From Corynebacterium lemuris (lineage in GTDB: Bacteria; Actinomycetota; Actinomycetes; Mycobacteriales; Mycobacteriaceae), in NCBI RefSeq assembly GCF_024919295.1, contig NZ_JANWTC010000009.1, forward strand, positions 1 through 64,000: a stretch of DNA of 64,000 nt, read 5' to 3'. Shown one piece after another: positions 35,647 to 46,257 of the stretch. The notes beneath the pieces were generated by a model. That model saw nothing but the letters and a program-made list of their open reading frames with translations. It had not been told where the DNA came from and did not search any database. Positions within the stretch are counted from its first letter, which is position 1; each line of letters begins with the position of its first letter. A program made the position numbers and the translations under genes.

Positions 35647-36092
35647 GTGGATCGACTCCCGCAGATGACATCCCTTCCCGTCGGCCGGACTCCGAGGTGG
35701 AGGCCCGGGCCCGGAACGAATCGCTGGGGGAGATGTTCGCCAGTTTCTCGTCGAACCTCTCGACCCTGCTGCGTCAGGAGATCCAGCTGGCCAAGGCTGA
35801 GGCCACCGAGTCCGCCCGGCAGGGTGGCCGGGGGGCGGGGATGTTCGCCGGCGCCGCCGTCGGCGCACTCCTTGCCCTGATCTTCCTGTCGATGGCACTC
35901 ATGTGGGCGCTGGGGAGCTGGATGCATCTTGGTTGGGCCGCGGTCATCGTCGCAGTGGTGTGGGCGGTTGTCACCGCCGTCCTCGTCTCAATGGGCCGGA
36001 AGCAGCTCGACGACATGAAGGGTCTGCCCCGGACCCAGGAAACACTCGGTGAGATCCCGCCGACCCTCAACCCGAACAAGGAGACCCCATGA
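35643..36092 (+). CDS. Actinobacterial Holin-X / phage-holin-family membrane protein
   Basis: 149 residues: an amphipathic helix (LGEMFASFSSNLSTLLRQEIQLAKAEATESARQ) followed by two membrane helices (~67-90 and ~97-115), the layout of the Holin-X/DUF1469 family. No phage genes are nearby, so a lysis role is unlikely. Middle gene of an operon, overlapping both neighbours by ATGA. Confidence 0.85.
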   Translation: MSGSTPADDIPSRRPDSEVEARARNESLGEMFASFSSNLSTLLRQEIQLAKAEATESARQGGRGAGMFAGAAVGALLALIFLSMALMWALGSWMHLGWAAVIVAVVWAVVTAVLVSMGRKQLDDMKGLPRTQETLGEIPPTLNPNKETP

Positions 36093-36691
36093 GTAATAAT
36101 CCAGACGAGATCCGTGCAGACATTGAGCGCACCCGCGGCAACCTCGGCCGTGATGTGGATGCTCTGGCCGAGAAGGTGGACCCCGGCCGGGTGGTCGACC
36201 GTCAGACCGATCGACTGAAATCCCGGTGGCGGGACATGCGTGAGTCGGTCTTCGGCTCCGATGACGATGACTACCACTCCGGTGAGCAGGGGCGGGCCGC
36301 CCAGTTGGCGGAGGATGCCGGGGAGGCGGTCCGTGAGGCACCGGACACCATCCGCCGCCGGACGCGGGGGAACCCGCTGGCCGCCGGTGCGATCGCCCTG
36401 GCTGCCGGCTGGCTGGTGGGTTCCCTGCTGCCGGCCAGCAGGCCGGAGCAGCAGGCGGCCTCCGCGGTGAAGGATAAGGCGCAGCCGTTGGTCGAGGATG
36501 CGAAGTCGGTGGCCCAGGAGATGGGTGAGGCCCTGCAGCCGCAGGCGGAACAGGCCGCAGAGGACGTCCGGCAGAGTGCCCGGGAGGGCGTGGACCGGGT
36601 CAGGGGTGAGGGGCAGCAGCACGTCGACGATGTCCGGGAGGATGCCCGGCACGCGGCCGAGAATGTCCGGGACACCGCCCGCGACAGCTGA
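36089..36691 (+). CDS. DUF3618 membrane-associated protein
   Basis: 200 residues. The DUF3618 signature DEIRADIERTRGNLGRDVDALAEKVDP is at the N-terminus, a membrane helix (NPLAAGAIALAAGWLVGSLL) is in the middle, and a long Ala/Glu/Gln/Arg helix ends it. Function is unknown. A second DUF3618 gene lies at 50774. It ends the operon before the terminator at 36704. Confidence 0.85.
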   Translation: MSNNPDEIRADIERTRGNLGRDVDALAEKVDPGRVVDRQTDRLKSRWRDMRESVFGSDDDDYHSGEQGRAAQLAEDAGEAVREAPDTIRRRTRGNPLAAGAIALAAGWLVGSLLPASRPEQQAASAVKDKAQPLVEDAKSVAQEMGEALQPQAEQAAEDVRQSAREGVDRVRGEGQQHVDDVREDARHAAENVRDTARDS

Positions 36692-36703
36692 CCTGCCCCA
36701 GTC

Positions 36704-36743
36704 ACACAGCCCCAGTGCCGCACTGTCGGCCCTGGGGCTGTGT
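36704..36743 (+). terminator. Terminator after the DUF3618 gene
   Basis: A 12-bp stem ACACAGCCCCAG (36704-36715) with CTGGGGCTGTGT (36732-36743), 12 bases after the stop. Confidence 0.75.
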
Positions 36744-36989
36744 CCATCATCTCGGCAAACGCGTCCTGTAGCGAGAATCACATAAGCGCCCACTTTTATG
36801 ACGATGGGGGATGGGGCGCGAAACTGCCCCTTCGCAGACCAGACATGGTTTTGCGGGGGAGACAAGGTTCTGCAACCTACCCGAGCGTAGCCTATTTTCG
36901 CCCCGCAGGCAGGCGTCCCGTTCCGACACCCGCCCCAAAGATGACGCTTTCCTCAGGTTTCTATGGCATATTTGGCTTTCAAAACTTGT

Positions 36990-37005
36990 GGGCACAGCTG
37001 TGTCC
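36990..37005. promoter_or_regulatory. Palindrome upstream of the FAS-I gene, candidate operator
   Basis: GGGCACAGCTGTGTCC is a 16-bp palindrome with a single mismatched pair, 47 bp before the GTG start of FAS-I. It is the only clear dyad I see in the 309-bp gene-free stretch (36744-37052). As the nearby TetR gene looks like fasR, it may be the FasR operator. That is inference, and the known fasO sequence was not available for comparison. Confidence 0.35.
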
Positions 37006-37052
37006 CCAGTTTCGCCATGCACAAAGTAGGAAACACAGGAGCGAGTTCTCAC

Positions 37053-40000
37053 GTGACCGAATACAGCACCTCCTTCGGGACGGATCGACTGATCAACCGC
37101 TTCGACCGCGAGCCGTACGCCCTGGCCTTCTCCGGCCAGGGATTCGACTGGTTGAAGACCCTGCGCGCGGCCGTCGCCGCCGGTGTCGGCACCGCCGTCA
37201 CCTCCCTGGTCGACGGCGCAGCCGCAAAGCTCGCGCCGGTCGCGGACGAGCTGGCGGGCACCCGCCCGCACGGTTTCGACCCCGTCGCCTGGGCCCGTGA
37301 CGAGGAAGGCCCGGCCTTCGACGTCGCCACGGCCGCCATCAGCGTCCCGGGTATCTTCACCTCCCAGCTCGCCGTCCTGGAGTCCCTGGACCGTCAGGGC
37401 CTCGAGCTCGACAAGGCCGTCGCCGCCGTCGGCCATTCCCAGGGCAAGCTCGCCTCCCTGCTCCTGGCAGGCCGCGCCGAGTCCGATGATCTGCTCGCCA
37501 TCGCGCAGCTGATCGGTGCCGCCATGACCCGCACAGCCCGCATCACCGGCCTCATCCGCCAGGGCGAGCTGTCCCCGATGCTCTCCGTCCGCGGCATCAC
37601 CCGTGAGCAGCTGCAGCTGGCCGTCGACAAGGCCTGCGCTGACGTTCCGGAGGAGCTGCGCCCGGCCATCGGCCTGCGCAACACCCGCGACACCTACGTC
37701 CTCGTCGGTCGTCCGCAGGACCTCTCGATCGTGCAGGAGCTGCTGGGCAAGTTCGCGGCCAAGGACGCCAAGGCCATCGAGAACAAGGAGCGCGGCGGCG
37801 CCCCCTTCGACCCGCGTTTCGACGCCCTGCCCATCCAGTCCGCCTTCCACCACCCGGCCATGGCCTCCGCCGTCGAGCAGACCGTCACCTGGGCCACCAA
37901 GGCCGGCCTGGACACCGACATCGCCCGTGAGGCCGCCGAGCTGGTCCTGACCACCCCGGTCGACTTCCCGGCCGAGCTGGACGCCGCCGTCGGGGCCGGT
38001 GCCCGCTGGATTCTCGAGGTCGGCCCGGACGGTGGCATGCTGCCGCTGACCCGCCGCATCCTCGCCGGCCGCGGCGTCGGCACCCTCGACGTCTCCGGCA
38101 CCGACGGTCAGGCCGAGCTCTTCGACGCCGGCCTGGCCCCGGAGCTGCCGCGTGACTGGTCCGAGTTCGCCCCGCGTCTGGAGAAGATCAACGGCCGGGT
38201 CCGCCTGGTCACCAAGTTCACCGAGGTCACCGGCTACACCCCGATGACCCTGCCGGGCATGACCCCCACCACCGTCGACCCCGCCATCGTGGCGGCGGCC
38301 GCGAACGCCGGCCACTGGGCCGAGCTCGCCGGCGGCGGCCAGGTCACCGAGACCATGCTCGAGGAGAACATCGCGCGCCTGCACTCCCTGCTGAAGCCGG
38401 GGGTGAACACCCAGTTCAACTCCATGTTCCTCAACCCCTACCTGTGGCGCATGCAGGTGGAGGGCAAGCGTCTCGTGCCGCGTGCCCGCGCCAACGGCGC
38501 CCCGATCGACGGCATCATCATCACCGCCGGCCTGCCCCCGCACGATGAGGCCGTCGCCCTCGTGCGTGAGCTGCGCGACGCCAACTTCCCGTGGGTCGTG
38601 TTCAAGCCGGGTGCCGTCAAACACATCCGCCAGGTGCTCAAGATCGCCGCTGATGTGCCGGAGATCCCGGTCATCGTCCAGGTCGAGGGCGGCAAGGCCG
38701 GTGGCCACCACTCCTGGGAGGATCTCGACGAGCTGCTGATCGCCACCTACGGTGAGCTCCGCGAGCACGACAACGTCATCCTCCTGGTCGGCGGCGGCAT
38801 CGGCACCCCGGAGCGGGCCGCTGAGTACATCACCGGTTCCTGGTCGCAGAAGTACGACCTGCCGGCCATGCCCACCGACGGCATCCTCCTGGGCACCGCC
38901 ACCATGGCAACCCTCGAGTCCACCGCCTCCGAGGCCGTCAAGCAGGCGCTTGTCGACGCCCCCGGCTCCGACGAATGGGCCGGCGCCGGCCGCGCCCAGG
39001 GTGGTGTGGCCTCCGGCCGCTCCCAGCTCGGCGCTGACCTCTACGAGATCGAGAACTCCTTCGCCAAGGCGGGCCGCCTCCTCGACGAGGTCGCCGGTGA
39101 CGATGACGCAGCGGTCGCCCGCCGCGAGGAGATCATCGCGGCCATCAACAAGACCGCCAAGCCCTACTTCGGCGACGTCGGGACCATGACCTACATCGAG
39201 TGGCTGAACCGCTACCTCGAGATCTCCGGCCCCTACAAGGGTGAGTGGGTCGACGTCTCCTGGTTCAACCGCTTCGTCGAGATGGTCGGGCGTGCCGAGG
39301 CCCGCCTCACCGACGTCGACCACGGCCAGTTCGAGGCCCGCGTCGACGTGGACGTGGACAACCCGGAGCGGGCCGTCGAGAAGCTCGCTGAGCTCTACCC
39401 CTACGCGGACCGCGACCTGATCCACCCGGCCGACCAGGCCTGGTTCTCCAAGCTGCTGCTCAACCCGGGCAAGCCGGCCAACTTCGTCCCCGTCATCGAC
39501 GGTGACGTGCGCCGCTGGTGGCGTTCCGACTCCCTGTGGCAGGCCCACGACGAGCGTTACGACGCCGACCAGGTCTGCATCATCCCGGGTACCGCCGCCG
39601 TAGCCGGCATCACCCGCGCCAATGAGCCGGTCGCGGAGCTCCTCAACCGCTTCAACCAGGTCTCCATCGACGCCCTGACCGCCGCCGGCGAGCAGCCGGT
39701 CGAGGTCGAGAAGTCCGTCGTCGAGCGCGTCCTGACCGCCTCCGGGACCTACTGGGCCGGCCGCCACCAGGCCTCCTACATCGAGCGTCTCGGTGACACC
39801 GACCAGTGGACCATCGCCGAGGACGGCGCCTCCGCAGCACACGCCGCCACCGGCGCCCGCCTGGCTGCCGAGGACACCGAGCACGCCGTGCTCACCGTCC
39901 CGCTGGCCGGCTCCACCGCCGCCGGCACCACCACGGACCTGAACATCCGTTTCACCCTGCCGGCCGACGCCCCGCTGTCCGCCGTCCCGCAGGTCACCGA

Positions 40001-43000
40001 GGCCGACGCCGAGGCCGCCATGGCCGAGCTGACCCGCGTGGCAGCCGGCGGCGAGCTCGCCCCGGTCTCCGCCGCAGGTGTCGCCGAGTGGACCACCACC
40101 CTCGACGCCGGCCACCTGGCCGACTACGACAACGTCACCGCCGGCTACCTGCCGAACAACCTGACCGTCGAGAACACCGCGCCCGACGTCCTCGTCGGCC
40201 GCGCCTGGCCGGCCGTGTTCGCCGCCGTGCGTTCGGCGGTCGTCCCGGGCACCGACTCCGCCTCCGTGGTCGAGGGCATGCTCTCCCTGGTCCACCTCGA
40301 GCACCACCTGACCATGCTCGCCGAGCTGCCGGACGTCTCCGCAGGCCCGGCCAACCTCAGGGTCACCGCCACCGCCGACGAGGTCGCCGACACCGACCTC
40401 GGCCGCCTCGTGGTCGTGCGCGCCGAGCTGAGCGTCGACGGTACCCCGCTGGCCAAGCTCTCCGAGCGTTTCGCCATCCGCGGCCGCAACGGCAAGACCA
40501 CCGCCCGCACCAACACCTCGGCCCTGCCGTCCGTGGTGGACACCCCGCGTTCTTTCCGTGCCTTCGCACGCGTCGTCGCACCGGAGTCCATGCACCCCTT
40601 CGCCGTCGTCTCCGGCGACCGCAACCCGATCCACGTCTCCGACACCGCCGCCGGTCTCGCCGGCCTGCCGGGCGTGATCGTCCACGGCATGTGGACCTCC
40701 GCCATCGGTGAGCTCGTCGCCGGCGCCGGCTTCACCGAGGACGGTGTCATCACCGCCCCGGCACGTGTCGTCGAGTACACCGCCACCATGCTGGCCCCGG
40801 TCCTCCCGGGCCAGACCATCGAGTACACCGTCGAACGCTCCGGCGTGGACAACCGCCCCGGCCACGGGGAGGTCCGCTCCGTCACCGCGACCGTCAACGG
40901 CAACATGGTGCTCACCGCCACCGCCGTCACGTCCGCACCGAGCACCTTCTACGGTTTCCCGGGCCAGGGCATCCAGTCCCAGGGCATGGGCATGGATTCG
41001 CGCACCTCCTCCGCCGCCGCGCGTGAGGTCTGGGACCGCGCCGACCGCCACACCCGCACCAGGCTGGGTTTCTCCGTCCTGGAGATCGTCCAGAACAACC
41101 CGACCGAGGTCGTCGTCTCCGGTGAGCGTTTCCACCACCCGGACGGCGTGCTCTTCCTCACCCAGTTCACCCAGGTGGCCATGGCCACCCTCGGCTGCGC
41201 GCAGATCGCCGAGATGCGTGAGGCGGGCGCCCTGAACAAGCGCGCCTGGTTCGCCGGCCACTCCGTCGGTGAATACAACGCCCTGGCCGCCTACTCCGGC
41301 GTCCTCTCCCTCGAGTCCGTCGTGGAGATCGTCTACCGCCGTGGCCTGACCATGCACCGCCTGGTCGAGCGCGACGAGGAGGGCAACTCCAACTACGGCC
41401 TCGCAGCCCTGCGCCCCAACAAGATGGGCCTGTCCGCCGCCAACGTCTTCGACTACGTCCAGGACCTGGCGGAGCGCACCGGCGAGTTCCTCGAGATCGT
41501 GAACTACAACATCGCAGGCGTCCAGTACGCCGTCGCGGGCACCCGTGCCGGACTGGTCGCCCTGAAGGCCGACGCCGAGGAGAAGGCACCGGGCCAGCGC
41601 GCGTTCATCATGATCCCGGGCATCGACGTGCCCTTCCACTCCAGCCACCTGCGCGACGGTGTGGGTGACTTCCGTGAGCACCTCAGCTCGCTGATCCCGG
41701 AGACCATCAACCTGGACATCCTGGTTGACCGCTACATCCCGAACCTCGTGGCCCGCCCCTTCGAGCTGACCCGCGAGTTCGTCGAGTCCATCACCGAGGT
41801 CGTCTCCTCCCCGTACATCGACGAGATCCTCGGCGACTTCGACAACGCCGCCGCTGATCCGCAGAAGCTCGGCCGCACCCTGCTCATCGAGCTGCTGGCC
41901 TGGCAGTTCGCCTCCCCGGTCCGCTGGATTGAGACGCAGGACCTCATCCTGCGCTCCCAGGACAACGGTGGCCTGGGCATCGAGCGTTTCGTCGAGGTCG
42001 GCGTCGGTTCCGCACCGACCCTGGCCAACATGATGGGCCAGACCCTGCGCCTGCCGCAGTACGCCGGCACCCCGATCGAGGTCCTCAACGTCGAGCGCGA
42101 CCGTCCGGTCGTGTTCTCCTCCGACGAGATCGTCCGCGAGGTCACCGAAGACGTCACCGAGGCCCCGGCCGAGGAGACCGCACCGGCGGCGAAGTCCGCC
42201 ACCGCGGGCCCCGCCCCGGTCACCGCCAACGCCCCGACCGGTGACACCGTCCCGGCCGCCGCCCCGGCACCGGTCGCCGTTGCCGGCGCCGGCACCCCGG
42301 ACGACATCGAGTTCACCCCGGCCGACGCCACCGCGATGCTCGTCGCCGTGTGGACCAAGGTCCGCCCGGACCAGATGGGCTCGGCAGACTCCATCGAGAC
42401 TCTCGTCGAGGGTGTCTCCTCCCGTCGCAACCAGCTGCTGCTGGACCTGGGTGTGGAGTTCGGCCTGGGTGCCATCGACGGCGCCGCCGACGCCGAGCTC
42501 GACGCCCTCAAGGCCACCGTGACCAAGATGGCCAAGGGCTACAAGGCATTCGGCCCGGTGCTCGGTGATTCCGTCGCCGACGCCCTGCGCCGCATCACCG
42601 GCCCGACCGGCAAGAAGCCGAACCACATCTCCGAGCGGGTCACCGGCACCTGGCAGCTGGGCCAGGGCTGGGCCGACCACGTCGTCGCCGAGGTGGTCAT
42701 CGGTGCCCGTGAGGGTGCCTCCCTGCGCGGTGGCGATCTGGCCACCCTCTCCCCGGCCGCCCCGTCCAACGCCGGTGAGCTCGACCAGCTCATCGACGCC
42801 GCCGTCCAGGCCGTCGCCGCCCGCCGTGGCGTGGCCGTCGGCCTGCCCTCGGCCGGTGGTGCCGACGGCGGGGTCGTCGACTCCGCCGCCCTCGGTGAGT
42901 TCGCCGAGCAGGTCACCGGCCGGGAAGGTGTCCTGGCGGAGACCGCCCGCACCATCCTCGCCCAGCTGGGCATCAACGAGGTCGAGGCCCAGAGCGTCGA

Positions 43001-46000
43001 TGAGCAGGTCGACGAGAACGCCGCCCTGTTCGACCTCGTCTCCCGTGAGCTCGGCTCCGACTGGCCCCGCCAGGTCGCGCCGCGTTTCTCCGCCGACGAG
43101 GCCGTGCTTCTCGACGACCGCTGGGCCTCCGCCCGCGAGGACCTCACCCGCGTCGCCCTCGGCGAGCTCGACGCCGCCGAGCTGGACCTCACGGGTGCCG
43201 GCGAGAACGTCGCCAAGCAGGCCGAGTACCTGGGCCTGATGGAGCTGGCCGCCCAGGCCCGCAACGAGGAGACCCTGCGCTTCGCCGCGGACGTCGCCGT
43301 GGTCACCGGCGCCTCCCCGAACTCGATCGCCGCCGGCGTCGTCGCCGAGCTGCTTGAGGGCGGTGCCACCGTCGTGGTCACCACCTCCAGCCTCTCGCAC
43401 TCCCGCCTCGGCTACTACAAGGAGCTCTACGCACGTTCCGCGCGCGGCACCGCCGCCATGTGGATCGTCCCGGCGAACCTGAGCTCCTACGCCGACCTCG
43501 ACGCCGTCATCGACTGGATCGGCAACGAGCAGACCGCCACCGTCAACGGCCAGAAGAAGGTCCTGAAGAAGGCCCTCGTCCCGACGCTGCTGTTCCCGTT
43601 CGCGGCACCGCGCGTCATGGGCTCGCTTCTCGACGCCGGCCCGGCCGCCGAGTCCCAGATGCGCCTGCTGCTGTGGGCCGTCGAGCGTCTCATCGCCGGT
43701 CTGTCCGCCATCGGCGTGGACACCCAGGTGGGCAAGCGACTCCACGTCGTCCTGCCGGGCTCCCCGAACCGTGGCCGCTTCGGCGGCGACGGCGCCTACG
43801 GCGAGGCCAAGGCCTCCCTCGACGCCCTGGTCACCCGCTGGAACGCCGAGCAGGTCTGGGGCGAGCGCACCAGCCTCGTCCACGCCTTCATCGGCTGGGT
43901 CCGCGGCACCGGCCTCATGGGCGGCAACGATCCGCTCGTCGAGACCATCGAGTCCAAGGGCGTGCAGACCTTCTCCAACGAGGAGATGGCTGAGCTGCTC
44001 GTCTCCCAGATCACCGCAGATGTCCGCGCCGAGGCCGCCAAGGCCCCGGTCACTGTGGACTTCACCGGTGGGCTGGGCGAGTCCGACGTCAACATCTCCC
44101 AGCTGGCCGCCGAGGCGGCAGCAGAGGCGGAGCAGGCCGGCGCGGAGCAGCAGGACATCGAGGAGCCGCGCACCCTGACCGCGCTGCCCACCCCGTACCG
44201 CCGCTTCGAGTGGACCGCACCGGAGTTCACCGGCGTGACCCGCAGGCTCGACGACATGATCGTCATCGTCGGCGCCGGCGAGCTGAGCCCCTACGGCTCC
44301 GCCCGCACGCGTTTCGACGCCGAGCTCACCGGTGACCTCACCGCCGCCGGTGTCATCGAGCTGGCCTGGACCATGGGTCTGATCCACCGTGACGGTGACG
44401 CCTGGTACGACGCCGAGGACCAGGAGATCGCCGAGGAGGACATCTACGGACGCTTCCACGACGAGGTCCTGGCCAAGGTCGGCGTCCGCCGCTACCACGA
44501 CGACTTCTTCATGGTCGACAACCTGGCGCCGGAACTGACCACCGTCTACCTGGACAAGGACCTCTCCTTCTCCGTCGCCTCCCGCGAGGAGGCCAAGACC
44601 TTCGTCGACTCCGAGCCGGACCACACCTCCGCCTTCTTCGACGAGGAATCCGGTGAGTGGACCGTCGTCCGCCACACCGGCTCCGCCGTCCGCGTCCCGC
44701 GCCGCACCACCATGTCGCGCTTCGTCGGCGGCCAGATCCCGGAGGGCTTCGACCCGGCCGTGTACGGCATCCCCGCCGACATGATCGACAACCTCGACCG
44801 CCTGGCACTGTGGAACCTCGTCTGCACCGTCGACGCGTTCCTCTCCTCCGGCTTCACCCCGGCGGAACTGCTGCGCGACGTCCACCCGGCACGCGTGTCC
44901 TCCACCCAGGGCACCGGCATGGGCGGCGTCGAATCCATGCGCTCCCTCTACCTCGACGGCCTGCTCGCCGAGCCGCGCGCGAACGACATCCTGCAGGAGG
45001 CCCTGCCCAACGTCGTCGCCGCACACGTCATGCAGTCCTACGTCGGTGGCTACGGCCAGATGATCCACCCGGTCGCCGCCTGCGCCACCGCCGCCGTCTC
45101 CGTCGAGGAGGGTTACGACAAGATCGCCCTGGGCAAGGCCGACTTCGTCGTCGCCGGCGGCCTGGACGACCTCTCCATCGAGGGCATCACCGGCTTCGGC
45201 GACATGGCCGCCACCGCTGACTCCACCGAGATGGAGAACAAGGGCATCGAGCACCGCTTCTTCTCCCGCGCCAACGACCGTCGCCGCGGCGGCTTCATCG
45301 AGTCCGAGGGTGGCGGCACCGTGCTGCTGGCCCGCGGCTCCGTCGCCGCCGACCTCGGCCTGCCGGTCCTGGGTGTCGTCGCCTTCGCCGAGTCCTTCGC
45401 CGACGGTGCGCACACCTCCATCCCGGCCCCGGGCCTGGGTGCCCTGGGCGCGGCCCGCGGTGGCGCTGACTCCCGTCTGGCGCACCAGCTGGCCGAGGTG
45501 GGTGTGTCCGCCGACGAGATCTCGATCATCTCCAAGCACGACACCTCCACCAACGCCAACGACCCGAACGAGTCCGACCTGCACGAGCGCATCGCCGCCT
45601 CCCTGGGACGTACCGACGGCAACCCGCTGTACGTCATCTCCCAGAAGTCGCTGACCGGCCATGCCAAGGGCGGTGCCGCAGCCTTCCAGATGATCGGTCT
45701 GACCCAGGTCCTGCGCTCCGGCCTCCTGCCGGCCAACCGCGCGCTCGACTGCGTGGACCCGGTCCTGGCCCAGCACCAGCACCTGGTGTGGCTACGCAAG
45801 CCGCTCGACCTGTCCGCGAAGGCACCCAAGGCCGGACTGGTCACCTCGCTCGGCTTCGGCCACGTGTCCGCCCTGGTCGCCGTCGTCCACCCGGGCGCGT
45901 TCCTCGAGGCCCTGCGCCAGGAGCGCGGCCAGGACGCCGCAGCAGCGTGGGCCAAGGCCGCCACCGCCCGTGAGGAGGCCGGCCTGCGCCGCATCGTCGA

Positions 46001-46160
46001 CGGTATGTACGGCGGTGCCCCGCTCTACGAGCGCCCCGCCGACCGCAACCTCGGCGGCACCGGCGACGTGGTCAAGGCCCGCGAGGCAGCGGTCCTGCTC
46101 GACCACGATGCCCGTCTCGTCGACGGTGTCCTGCGTACGGGTGCGGAGATCCGCGCCTAA
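37053..46160 (+). CDS. fas: Type I fatty acid synthase (FAS-I, fused multidomain)
   Basis: Makes long acyl-CoA from acetyl- and malonyl-CoA for membrane lipids and mycolic acids. One 3035-residue chain carries, in order: acetyltransferase (GHS 127-129), enoyl reductase (from ~400), dehydratase (IHVS, H~1194), malonyl/palmitoyl transferase (FPGQG ~1301; GHSVG 1402-1406), and ACP (carrier serine 1789 or 1790 in EGVSSRRNQ). Ketoreductase (VTGAS ~2083-2087) and ketosynthase (C2677 in AACATA, H2829, H2870 in GHAKGG) follow. No phosphopantetheinyl transferase domain is fused; acpS follows. GTG 37053 follows AGGAG; the extension to 36963 is untranslated leader. Confidence 0.98.
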   Translation: MTEYSTSFGTDRLINRFDREPYALAFSGQGFDWLKTLRAAVAAGVGTAVTSLVDGAAAKLAPVADELAGTRPHGFDPVAWARDEEGPAFDVATAAISVPGIFTSQLAVLESLDRQGLELDKAVAAVGHSQGKLASLLLAGRAESDDLLAIAQLIGAAMTRTARITGLIRQGELSPMLSVRGITREQLQLAVDKACADVPEELRPAIGLRNTRDTYVLVGRPQDLSIVQELLGKFAAKDAKAIENKERGGAPFDPRFDALPIQSAFHHPAMASAVEQTVTWATKAGLDTDIAREAAELVLTTPVDFPAELDAAVGAGARWILEVGPDGGMLPLTRRILAGRGVGTLDVSGTDGQAELFDAGLAPELPRDWSEFAPRLEKINGRVRLVTKFTEVTGYTPMTLPGMTPTTVDPAIVAAAANAGHWAELAGGGQVTETMLEENIARLHSLLKPGVNTQFNSMFLNPYLWRMQVEGKRLVPRARANGAPIDGIIITAGLPPHDEAVALVRELRDANFPWVVFKPGAVKHIRQVLKIAADVPEIPVIVQVEGGKAGGHHSWEDLDELLIATYGELREHDNVILLVGGGIGTPERAAEYITGSWSQKYDLPAMPTDGILLGTATMATLESTASEAVKQALVDAPGSDEWAGAGRAQGGVASGRSQLGADLYEIENSFAKAGRLLDEVAGDDDAAVARREEIIAAINKTAKPYFGDVGTMTYIEWLNRYLEISGPYKGEWVDVSWFNRFVEMVGRAEARLTDVDHGQFEARVDVDVDNPERAVEKLAELYPYADRDLIHPADQAWFSKLLLNPGKPANFVPVIDGDVRRWWRSDSLWQAHDERYDADQVCIIPGTAAVAGITRANEPVAELLNRFNQVSIDALTAAGEQPVEVEKSVVERVLTASGTYWAGRHQASYIERLGDTDQWTIAEDGASAAHAATGARLAAEDTEHAVLTVPLAGSTAAGTTTDLNIRFTLPADAPLSAVPQVTEADAEAAMAELTRVAAGGELAPVSAAGVAEWTTTLDAGHLADYDNVTAGYLPNNLTVENTAPDVLVGRAWPAVFAAVRSAVVPGTDSASVVEGMLSLVHLEHHLTMLAELPDVSAGPANLRVTATADEVADTDLGRLVVVRAELSVDGTPLAKLSERFAIRGRNGKTTARTNTSALPSVVDTPRSFRAFARVVAPESMHPFAVVSGDRNPIHVSDTAAGLAGLPGVIVHGMWTSAIGELVAGAGFTEDGVITAPARVVEYTATMLAPVLPGQTIEYTVERSGVDNRPGHGEVRSVTATVNGNMVLTATAVTSAPSTFYGFPGQGIQSQGMGMDSRTSSAAAREVWDRADRHTRTRLGFSVLEIVQNNPTEVVVSGERFHHPDGVLFLTQFTQVAMATLGCAQIAEMREAGALNKRAWFAGHSVGEYNALAAYSGVLSLESVVEIVYRRGLTMHRLVERDEEGNSNYGLAALRPNKMGLSAANVFDYVQDLAERTGEFLEIVNYNIAGVQYAVAGTRAGLVALKADAEEKAPGQRAFIMIPGIDVPFHSSHLRDGVGDFREHLSSLIPETINLDILVDRYIPNLVARPFELTREFVESITEVVSSPYIDEILGDFDNAAADPQKLGRTLLIELLAWQFASPVRWIETQDLILRSQDNGGLGIERFVEVGVGSAPTLANMMGQTLRLPQYAGTPIEVLNVERDRPVVFSSDEIVREVTEDVTEAPAEETAPAAKSATAGPAPVTANAPTGDTVPAAAPAPVAVAGAGTPDDIEFTPADATAMLVAVWTKVRPDQMGSADSIETLVEGVSSRRNQLLLDLGVEFGLGAIDGAADAELDALKATVTKMAKGYKAFGPVLGDSVADALRRITGPTGKKPNHISERVTGTWQLGQGWADHVVAEVVIGAREGASLRGGDLATLSPAAPSNAGELDQLIDAAVQAVAARRGVAVGLPSAGGADGGVVDSAALGEFAEQVTGREGVLAETARTILAQLGINEVEAQSVDEQVDENAALFDLVSRELGSDWPRQVAPRFSADEAVLLDDRWASAREDLTRVALGELDAAELDLTGAGENVAKQAEYLGLMELAAQARNEETLRFAADVAVVTGASPNSIAAGVVAELLEGGATVVVTTSSLSHSRLGYYKELYARSARGTAAMWIVPANLSSYADLDAVIDWIGNEQTATVNGQKKVLKKALVPTLLFPFAAPRVMGSLLDAGPAAESQMRLLLWAVERLIAGLSAIGVDTQVGKRLHVVLPGSPNRGRFGGDGAYGEAKASLDALVTRWNAEQVWGERTSLVHAFIGWVRGTGLMGGNDPLVETIESKGVQTFSNEEMAELLVSQITADVRAEAAKAPVTVDFTGGLGESDVNISQLAAEAAAEAEQAGAEQQDIEEPRTLTALPTPYRRFEWTAPEFTGVTRRLDDMIVIVGAGELSPYGSARTRFDAELTGDLTAAGVIELAWTMGLIHRDGDAWYDAEDQEIAEEDIYGRFHDEVLAKVGVRRYHDDFFMVDNLAPELTTVYLDKDLSFSVASREEAKTFVDSEPDHTSAFFDEESGEWTVVRHTGSAVRVPRRTTMSRFVGGQIPEGFDPAVYGIPADMIDNLDRLALWNLVCTVDAFLSSGFTPAELLRDVHPARVSSTQGTGMGGVESMRSLYLDGLLAEPRANDILQEALPNVVAAHVMQSYVGGYGQMIHPVAACATAAVSVEEGYDKIALGKADFVVAGGLDDLSIEGITGFGDMAATADSTEMENKGIEHRFFSRANDRRRGGFIESEGGGTVLLARGSVAADLGLPVLGVVAFAESFADGAHTSIPAPGLGALGAARGGADSRLAHQLAEVGVSADEISIISKHDTSTNANDPNESDLHERIAASLGRTDGNPLYVISQKSLTGHAKGGAAAFQMIGLTQVLRSGLLPANRALDCVDPVLAQHQHLVWLRKPLDLSAKAPKAGLVTSLGFGHVSALVAVVHPGAFLEALRQERGQDAAAAWAKAATAREEAGLRRIVDGMYGGAPLYERPADRNLGGTGDVVKAREAAVLLDHDARLVDGVLRTGAEIRA

Positions 46161-46177
46161 CCCGCTGGACGCCTGAA

Positions 46178-46211
46178 GGCCCGCACTGCCCTGACCGGGG
46201 GAGTGCGGGCC
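46178..46211 (+). terminator. Hairpin between FAS-I and acpS
   Basis: A 10-bp stem GGCCCGCACT (46178-46187) with its complement (46202-46211), 17 bases after the FAS-I stop. It separates acpS, which has its own promoter-like CACAAT 7 nt before ATG 46258. Confidence 0.7.
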
Positions 46212-46257
46212 CTCGTCGTTTCCGGGGGCTGCCACCGGCTGGGGCACAATGACAGGC

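Noticed and set aside
35643..36092. Phage remnant suggested by the Holin-X gene
   Set aside because: No other phage genes, attachment sites or composition change nearby; the Holin-X family is chromosomal in actinobacteria.
36747..45782. Open frame of 3011 codons on the minus strand
   Set aside because: It lies antisense to FAS-I and arises from the strong third-position GC bias of that gene. The peptide is low in complexity and matches no family.
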